Shown in pieces: positions 58,118 through 64,000 of a stretch of 64,000 bases of DNA. The position numbers were made by a program, and so were the translations under genes. How positions within the stretch are numbered: position 1 is the stretch's first letter; each line of letters opens with the position of its first letter. This DNA is from Paramoeba atlantica (taxonomy: Eukaryota; Discosea), in the NCBI GenBank assembly GCA_977017575.1, contig CDRNVI010000003.1:248001-312000 (forward strand), read 5' to 3'. The notes under the pieces are model-generated. The model worked only from the letters and a program-made list of their open reading frames with translations. It searched no databases and was not told the DNA's origin.

Positions 58118-59428
58118 TCAATCACAAGTCTTCAATCCATCCACATGATAATCTCCATCGTAATACAGAGGATAATCCGATGATTCCACCTTACCTGATT
58201 CGTCATTCATCGTATTACTGTCTGCTGTATTACCTGTTTGGGATGGAACACCATGAGCAGTAATACTGTAGAGATCCACGAAACAATCAACGTGGCAGAC
58301 GCCATCCTTTTTCCTCAGATTGGGCTTTCGAAATAGGTTATGTTTCTTACCCAACGAAATATGAAGCCCGCGTTGTCTTTCAAACGCGTTAGGCTCGGAC
58401 ACAACTTTGTTTCTTCCTAGAAAAGGATTAAGACCTACACCAAATTCGCGCACCAAGACTTCTCCCTTCTCCGTGGCGTGTATCATTTCCAGCACCTTCC
58501 GCAACTCCTGTGGAAGCCCGCTCTTCTCCCCCACCAGACTCCCGACATCCGCAACCCTACCCCTCTCGATACGCAACTTAATCGGTTCCTTAAACGTCTG
58601 TATCACTTTTTCCACCGTCGGAAAACCCCAAATCTGTACCTCCCCCGACACCTCCTCCAAGCAAACACTTTCCGAAATCACCTCACCTACAGGAAAAGCA
58701 CCCCCCATCGGGTTTTCCTTTTTCCCTTCTCCCCCCTCCCCCTCCCCCTCCCCCCCATACCACCCAATATTCAGCAACGGCCGCTCCATCCTCCCCCGAT
58801 ACCGCAGCACACTCTCCCCGTCCCGCCCACTCCGCACCGACACCCCCCCGACACACGCCCCCAGCACGCGCTGTAGCCCCAGCGCCTCCGGTCGGGCTCT
58901 CTTTGGGGAGAACCCCAGCGCGCGGGCGTAGCACTCACACTCCTCATAGTTTTTTAGCGAAGACAGGTGGGCGTGCTCGACGACTCTCAAGCCGTAGTCG
59001 AACAGCATCAGCCGTAGCCGGTAGGCTTTGAGGTAATACTGGAAGGCGTGGGACTGGATGAGGACTACGGCGTCGCGGGGCTTGAGAAGGGATCTTAGGG
59101 TTTGCTCGAGGAAGGCGTGGAGGGGGGAGGGGCCCCGGGGAGGGGGCTTGGTGAGCGTCGTTGGGGTCGTCGCAAAGGGGGGGGTGTCGGGGTCGGGGCC
59201 GGGGGAGAGGTAGGGGGTGCAGTCGATGGGTCGGGCGGCACAGGCTGTGGTGTAGGCGTGGGTGAGGGCACGGGACATGGGGGAGAGGGTGTCGTGGAGG
59301 AGGAGGAGGGTGGGGGAGGTGGGGGAGGAAGGGGAGGGGAGGTGGAGGGCTTGGTGGATAACGACCCGGGTGGTGGTGAGGAGGATGGAGGAGAGGGTGG
59401 TGGGGGTGGTGGGGGAGGGGGTGGACAT
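58118..59428 (-). CDS. M29 (thermophilic aminopeptidase)-like protein
   Basis: 436 residues from ATG 59428. An alpha/beta first half has LLLLHDTLSPMSRALTHAYT (about 45-64) and AVVLIQSHAF, RLMLFDYGLRVVEHAHLS. The second half carries the block GGAFPVGEVISESV, then PIKLRIERGRVADVGSLVG, VREFGVGLNPF, HISLGKKHN and CHVDCFVDLYS. These fit the order of metal-binding Glu and His blocks of M29 aminopeptidases and related proteins (G.xPxGEv, ElgiGlNp, HialG, HvD). A Gly/Glu-rich loop is inserted before the first block. The 5' two thirds are very GC-rich, the 3' third is not. A pyrimidine tract of about 100 bases without any AG precedes the ATG. Confidence 0.6.
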   Translation of the reverse strand: MSTPSPTTPTTLSSILLTTTRVVIHQALHLPSPSSPTSPTLLLLHDTLSPMSRALTHAYTTACAARPIDCTPYLSPGPDPDTPPFATTPTTLTKPPPRGPSPLHAFLEQTLRSLLKPRDAVVLIQSHAFQYYLKAYRLRLMLFDYGLRVVEHAHLSSLKNYEECECYARALGFSPKRARPEALGLQRVLGACVGGVSVRSGRDGESVLRYRGRMERPLLNIGWYGGEGEGEGGEGKKENPMGGAFPVGEVISESVCLEEVSGEVQIWGFPTVEKVIQTFKEPIKLRIERGRVADVGSLVGEKSGLPQELRKVLEMIHATEKGEVLVREFGVGLNPFLGRNKVVSEPNAFERQRGLHISLGKKHNLFRKPNLRKKDGVCHVDCFVDLYSITAHGVPSQTGNTADSNTMNDESGKVESSDYPLYYDGDYHVDGLKTCD

Positions 59429-59855
59429 GGAAGAAGGAGAGGAGGGGGTGAGGGGAGGGAAGGAGGAAAAGTGAGGAAGGAAAGGAAGGGAAAGGAGAAA
59501 AGTGGAGGTCGGAGAGGGGATAGGGATGGGGAAGATTTTGTAAAGAATAGGGATGGAGAGAAAATTTGGAAGAAAAGAATGAATCGCGCAAATAAGGTGG
59601 TTCTGCTAAAAATGACGCTAAAAGATTTAGTTGAGTCAAAAAGGGTGTCATACCTTCTACCGCGATGTAATTTGCAGATCGTTGCTGGTGTTTGGAAAGG
59701 TTGCTAGAAAAACGAGAAAGTGCGAAAACCCAGTGGAATTGTTATGGTACAACCTCCCATTTGACTCAAAAAGCACATAATGTAGAGCAATTCAAGAAAC
59801 TCATACTATTTTATCGAAGCAAAGACGTTGCATCGTTTTCGGAAATAAATAATGA
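59429..59855 (-). promoter_or_regulatory. Intergenic region with a long pyrimidine tract before the M29-like gene
   Basis: On the gene strand 59530 to 59429 is almost entirely C and T (for example CTCCTTTCCCTTCCTTTCCT) and runs directly into the ATG, with no AG in the last 100 or so bases. Such tracts direct trans-splicing in kinetoplastids to the next AG. Here the nearest upstream AG lies beyond the tract (near 59600), and the nearest downstream one lies inside the coding frame. The remaining 59540-59855 shows no feature. Confidence 0.5.
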
Positions 59856-62294
59856 TCACGTCGCGGCATTAAATCCACCCAACACGTTGTCAAGCAACAC
59901 ACCACCTACCTTTCCGTGACGGGTTACAGGCGCGAATACAACAGAAATAATGGCCATGAGTTTAATCAAAATATTCAGCGAAGGACCGCTGGTGTCCTTT
60001 AGTGGATCCCCCACTGTGTCCCCTACCACAGCCGCGGCATGAACGGCACTTCCTTTATGTACACCCGGAATCCCACCGGACTCAATATACTTCTTTGCGT
60101 TGTCCCAGGCTCCTCCGGTGTTGCTACTGGAAATGGCAAGCTGCAACCCACAGAGCAACGCCCCGGGGAGTAACCCTGCCAGCGCTTCCTTACCCAACAA
60201 AATACCCACCAGGATGGGTGAAAGAATCACCAAAAGGCCGGGGGCGATCATTTTTTGCAACGCCGCTACAGTGGCAATTTCAACGCACTTGTTGTAGTTC
60301 GGCTGCGTGCTGCCTTCCATAAGTCCCGGAATCTCCAGAAACTGTCGGCGAATTTCCCCCACCATACGCATCGCGGCCCCACCCACACTTTGGATGGTTA
60401 GCGCGCTGAACCAGAACGGAAGCGCGGAGCCCAGCAGTAGCCCACACATCACACGAGGATCAATAATCTGAATCTGCAGCGCGGAGACTCCGCCGTCGGG
60501 ATTACGAGCGACTTGGGTGAGATAGGCACCGTAGAGCGCGAGCGAGACCAGCGCGGCACTGCTGATGGCAAATCCCTTTCCAATCGCCGCGGTGGTATTC
60601 CCCGCGGCATCCAATGCATCAGTCACCTCCCGGATGTCTTTGCCCATTTCTGCCATCTCCGCAATTCCGCCTGCGTTGTCAGAGATCGGGCCATAGGCGT
60701 CGATGGTGAGCCCAATCGACATGGTGGACAGAATCCCCAACGCGGCGAGAGCGAAACCGTAGAGCAGGCATAAGTTGTAACTGACATACACCGTGATCGC
60801 GATACAGACCGTGGGAATCAGCACGGAGAGGTAACCTAACGCTAGGCCATAGATCACGTTGGTAGCCGCCCCTGTCTTGCATGATTTCGCCACCGCACGT
60901 ACGGGACCGTGGCTGTGGGAGGTGTAGTAGTAGGTCGTGTAGCCGATGATGAGCCCGGTCCACAGACCCGTCATAACACAGATGTACGCCTGCCACCACG
61001 TACACAGCTTGGGTTCCGCGGTGAAGACGTGGTGAACATGAAATTCAGCCGGGAGACAAACGTAGGTGAGCGCAAAAATGGCGAACGAATTGAGAATGGT
61101 GGGAAGCCCAAGTTGTATCGCAAGAGCGGGCTCCACGCTCTTTTTACCGCGTACAGTACACCATACTGAGGCCAGGTTAGACGTCAGCATACACACAAGA
61201 ATCCCAGCAGCTGTAATCACCAGTGGGTATAACATACTTCCCAGCGACGCCGTGAGCTCGGGACTGGTACTTGCTACCACAAACGCGGCACAACTTGCCT
61301 CCCCAAAGGACCCAAACAGATCGGAGCCCATCCCGGCAATGTCGCCCACGTTGTCACCGATACAGTCCGCAATCACCCCAGGATTTCGTGGGTCATCTTC
61401 TGGAATCCCCGCCTCCACCTTGCCCACTAAATCCGCACCCACATCCGCGGCCTTGGTGTAGATACCACCGCCGACACGGCCAAAGCAGGCCACGGCGCTG
61501 CCTCCGAGTCCAAAGGCTGCGACAGCCTCATAGGCATTCACGGGGTCTCGAAAGATTGCACTCCCAATCACAGCATTTAGGAAAAGCATAAACAGTCCCA
61601 TCGAGGTGAGACAGAAGCCCATCGTCAGTCCCCCACGGAATGCAGTCTGGAAGGCGCTGCGGTACTGCCGGTGTGTCTTCCCCTCGGAGACCCCCACGGT
61701 GGCTTGTAGTGCGGTCCGGGCATTGGTGAAGACTGCAATCCGCATTCCGATCCACCCTGCTAGGATGGAGGTGACACTGCCGAGCAGGAAGGAGAACAGA
61801 CTAAACGCCGCGACCCCCCAGTAGTTAGGCCCCGTGACGCCGAGGAGGATGAACAGCAACAAACCGAAGGACCCAATAAAAATCGCCATGTAGCGGTACT
61901 CGGCCATAAGGAATGTGTTAGCACCTTCACTGATGGCGTGAGCAATGAGAATCGTTCGCTCCAACACCTCTCGCGTAACGACATTAACGTCAAATCCGGT
62001 TGTGTGTGTCTCTCCGTTCGCATCTGGACGATCCCCGAGTTGAACTTTCTTTGAGAGGTACCACCACCAAAATATCCCAAACGCAAACCCAACAAGTGAG
62101 GTTAGTACGATAAAGGAACATGCACCAGCGGCACCCATGGCACTGTGTGCAATATAACTAGGGTTGCTGGGCAACGTATCCATCTCTACAGGAACGGTTT
62201 GATTGGCTTCCTCCGCACAGCTTACTAGAAAGGATAATTGGTAGAAGCAAGCTATCACAGCGTAGGGCGTGAGAACAAGAGATCTATGTAACAT
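59856..62294 (-). CDS. Membrane-bound proton-pumping pyrophosphatase (type I, K+-dependent)
   Basis: 812 residues from ATG 62294, a length like that of trypanosome VP1. A signal-like N-terminus (LTPYAVIACFYQLSFLVSC) precedes about 16 membrane segments. The pyrophosphate site is complete: DVGADLVGKVEAGIPEDDPR and DNVGDIAGMGSDLFGS (residues about 285-328), plus DAYGPISDNAGGIAEM and the C-terminal DNAKKYIESG and GDTVGDPLKDTSGPS. GNTTAAIGKGF (about 564) has Ala where K+-independent pumps have Lys, so it should need K+. It acidifies acidocalcisomes or vacuoles using pyrophosphate. The gene is GC-rich, like the phosphatase at 28 kb. Confidence 0.96.
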   Translation of the reverse strand: MLHRSLVLTPYAVIACFYQLSFLVSCAEEANQTVPVEMDTLPSNPSYIAHSAMGAAGACSFIVLTSLVGFAFGIFWWWYLSKKVQLGDRPDANGETHTTGFDVNVVTREVLERTILIAHAISEGANTFLMAEYRYMAIFIGSFGLLLFILLGVTGPNYWGVAAFSLFSFLLGSVTSILAGWIGMRIAVFTNARTALQATVGVSEGKTHRQYRSAFQTAFRGGLTMGFCLTSMGLFMLFLNAVIGSAIFRDPVNAYEAVAAFGLGGSAVACFGRVGGGIYTKAADVGADLVGKVEAGIPEDDPRNPGVIADCIGDNVGDIAGMGSDLFGSFGEASCAAFVVASTSPELTASLGSMLYPLVITAAGILVCMLTSNLASVWCTVRGKKSVEPALAIQLGLPTILNSFAIFALTYVCLPAEFHVHHVFTAEPKLCTWWQAYICVMTGLWTGLIIGYTTYYYTSHSHGPVRAVAKSCKTGAATNVIYGLALGYLSVLIPTVCIAITVYVSYNLCLLYGFALAALGILSTMSIGLTIDAYGPISDNAGGIAEMAEMGKDIREVTDALDAAGNTTAAIGKGFAISSAALVSLALYGAYLTQVARNPDGGVSALQIQIIDPRVMCGLLLGSALPFWFSALTIQSVGGAAMRMVGEIRRQFLEIPGLMEGSTQPNYNKCVEIATVAALQKMIAPGLLVILSPILVGILLGKEALAGLLPGALLCGLQLAISSSNTGGAWDNAKKYIESGGIPGVHKGSAVHAAAVVGDTVGDPLKDTSGPSLNILIKLMAIISVVFAPVTRHGKVGGVLLDNVLGGFNAAT

Positions 62295-62431
62295 GCTAAT
62301 ATTAAAGTTAAAAAAAGTGTTTAAATTTGCATATGAAAAGGTTGCAATCGTCAGAAAAGCGTTACAATTCCTTATGGTACTTATAAGTTCGAATCATGGT
62401 AGAATACACCTGTCGAAAAGACAGCAAGATA

Positions 62432-64000
62432 CTAGCGATCAGCATCCTCCCGAACTTCTATGCAGTCAGTACATCGAATGTCAAACTCTCGCATAAGGTC
62501 TTCTACTTGCTTGTCCTCTAAGGTAGTCTTGTTTTCTTTTCTACATGATGTGCCAGCACATTCGTCGGAAGACAATGAAAGATGAGACCTTCCCACTGCC
62601 ACATGATTCAAACTTTTATGTGTGCCAATTCTCAAAGATAGCTCAAAATGTAATTTCCGCAGAGAGTCAACAAGCGCACAATTTTCATTTAATAGAAAAT
62701 ATAATTTCTGCACAAGACACTCTTGCATGAGCTGAGAAAGCGCAGAACTTTTACCAATGGTGCTCAGTTCACCAATCCTATTTTCGAGTTCCTTTCTTTC
62801 TTTCTGTTGAAGTAGAAGACTTTCTTTCATAAATTTATTCTGAGTTTCCAGTTGCCATTCCTGATTACTCGTAGAACACGCAAGTTGAAAGACGTTATTC
62901 TCGAATTCGACAGGGGTGCTTCGGGTAATTTTTTCTAACTCAACATATTCCTCATAGGGAAACTCATACAGTGCTCGGATATAATCTACATCTGTCCCGC
63001 ATGATATGCTGCACTCATTTTTTCGGTGGATTGTGATCGGACATGGATATTGGGTGTTTAAAGTGATGTCCAGATTTTTCGAATTCGCGGTGAGAGTTTT
63101 GCTCATTACTTTCAAGTCGTGATCACGAGTCATGAGCAGTGCACGCAGATTTTCGCATTCGTTAGGTGATGTGCAGATCTCAACGTCTCTCGTTTCGCGC
63201 TCGTAAGGAGGTGTTTGCATGAGTTCTTGAAACACTCGGCAAAGTGGTTTTATTCGCGGTGTGATGGACGCAATTTCGCTTGGAAAATGTGTTTCTAATT
63301 GATGTGTACCAGAATGTTCGTATTGAGTCTGAGTAGACCGAGTTTCGTTTTTAGACGGTAGACGATTGCTCTGTACTTCAATTTCTAATTCTGCGCATCG
63401 CTTAGTCATACTATTTACCTTTTGCTCGAGAGAAGTCTTCATATTATTGAATTCATCACGTTCCTCGTCGAAAGTGGCAACTACCTCATAAAAGGCTTCG
63501 CGTTCAATTTTTAAGCTCAGATGGGAGCGATCACCTTCCGAAATTGCTGTAACTGACAAGTCAGGGGTTAAGGAATTAGTTTTCTCCACCAATGTGTCAG
63601 AAATAAGATCACTTCTAGGAGTTGAAATGGTGGTAATCTTCTCCTTTTCGGAAATATCTAAGTCGCATTTTCGTGATCTTTCTAAAGCAAAGCCAATACT
63701 CAATTGATGGTGTTCCGTAGAATTTTCTTTCTCATTTTTTTGCGTGTTACTGTTTTCAAGAGGCGAATTCTCTGACGTTTCTTGTAGGGCGTCAGTTCTT
63801 GTGGATAAAAAATTCTCCGAGGAACTTAGCTGATCGGCTATGTCAGAAATGGATGTAGACTTGGGAAAATTGATGTCTTCAGTGGATTTTGGTTGCGGTA
63901 GTTGCGGAGTCGTCATGCCGCGTGACATAGTATCGAGCTCGAAAAAAGTGTCAATGGCCATATGGGGTTGAGAACTAGCCAACGGAAGGTCAGAATTAGC
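62432..64000 (-). CDS. Coiled-coil protein, 5' end outside or near the window edge
   Basis: The frame is open to the right edge. The first ATG inside the window is 63961 (MAIDTFFELD), giving 509 residues, but the true start may lie beyond 64000. Ser/Thr/Glu-rich and probably disordered to about residue 150, then coiled-coil segments (EERDEFNNMKTSLEQKVNSM; RKELENRIGEL) up to residue 450. A cluster of Cys-containing short motifs occurs in the middle (CPITIHRKNECSISCGTD). No family is recognised. A cytoskeletal or basal-body role is a guess from the architecture. Confidence 0.6.
   Translation of the reverse strand, partial: ANSDLPLASSQPHMAIDTFFELDTMSRGMTTPQLPQPKSTEDINFPKSTSISDIADQLSSSENFLSTRTDALQETSENSPLENSNTQKNEKENSTEHHQLSIGFALERSRKCDLDISEKEKITTISTPRSDLISDTLVEKTNSLTPDLSVTAISEGDRSHLSLKIEREAFYEVVATFDEERDEFNNMKTSLEQKVNSMTKRCAELEIEVQSNRLPSKNETRSTQTQYEHSGTHQLETHFPSEIASITPRIKPLCRVFQELMQTPPYERETRDVEICTSPNECENLRALLMTRDHDLKVMSKTLTANSKNLDITLNTQYPCPITIHRKNECSISCGTDVDYIRALYEFPYEEYVELEKITRSTPVEFENNVFQLACSTSNQEWQLETQNKFMKESLLLQQKERKELENRIGELSTIGKSSALSQLMQECLVQKLYFLLNENCALVDSLRKLHFELSLRIGTHKSLNHVAVGRSHLSLSSDECAGTSCRKENKTTLEDKQVEDLMREFDIRCTDCIEVREDADR

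Noticed and set aside
58407-59707. Long plus-strand frames opposite the M29-like gene
   Set aside because: They are low-complexity Gly/Glu/Arg or Pro/Ser translations, a by-product of the GC-rich 5' part of the gene on the other strand.
62375-62400. GTTCGAATC resembling a tRNA box B between the H+-PPase and the coiled-coil gene
   Set aside because: No T-stem pairing around it and no box A at a suitable distance, so it is not a tRNA gene.

Overview
The window looks like nuclear DNA of a kinetoplastid-type euglenozoan. Every recognisable host gene, 28 in all from 5.2 kb to the right edge and including two decayed ones, lies on the minus strand. All are uninterrupted open frames without introns, spaced by a few hundred bases. 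That is the layout of a directional, polycistronically transcribed gene cluster whose mRNAs are separated by trans-splicing. A broken VIPER-like retroelement with the part order tyrosine recombinase, then RT-RNase H, supports the same placement, as does a vacuolar-type H+-pyrophosphatase of the length known from trypanosomes. The wealth of DNA transposons is unlike parasitic trypanosomatids and points to a free-living or early-branching kinetoplastid; I cannot name the genus. The standard code applies: TAA, TAG and TGA all end host genes.

Layout. 1-5.1 kb is a mobile-element scrapyard: a small TA-flanked element with a Tc1/mariner inside it, then a composite A-B-C repeat with a second Tc1/mariner inside it. 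5.2-9.8 kb holds a possible Gfo/Idh-like protein, a coiled-coil membrane protein and a CDK-like kinase. 9.8-20.4 kb is a second element island: a tRNA-derived SINE, deleted Tc1/mariner copies, a VIPER-like fossil interrupted by another Tc1/mariner, and a 3.3-kb pogo-type transposon that also carries a Ulp1-like protease. 20.4-23.3 kb is the meiotic mismatch-repair homologue MSH5. 23.4-25.6 kb is a second composite A-B-C repeat with a rearranged Tc1 inside.

From 26 kb to the end is a gene-rich stretch with small elements between genes. Conserved genes are a PP4-type phosphatase catalytic subunit, a DHHC palmitoyltransferase, SDA1 (60S ribosome assembly), a METTL18/HPM1 histidine methyltransferase, a TBC Rab-GAP, ALG3 (N-glycan assembly), a RluA-type pseudouridine synthase, cytochrome b5, a double-length mitochondrial carrier with an EF-hand-like loop, an M29-type aminopeptidase-like protein and the H+-PPase. 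Among them lie nine short leucine-rich-repeat genes of one family, two of them decayed, in two subfamilies.

The most unusual items are the pogo transposon with a Ulp1-like protease, the six-repeat (double) mitochondrial carrier, the dispersed LRR family with a plant-like N-terminal cap, a tRNA-derived SINE, and a shared insertion site of one Tc1/mariner in copies of another repeat with an empty copy of the same site. The genes have no common pathway; their grouping reflects polycistronic layout rather than shared function.
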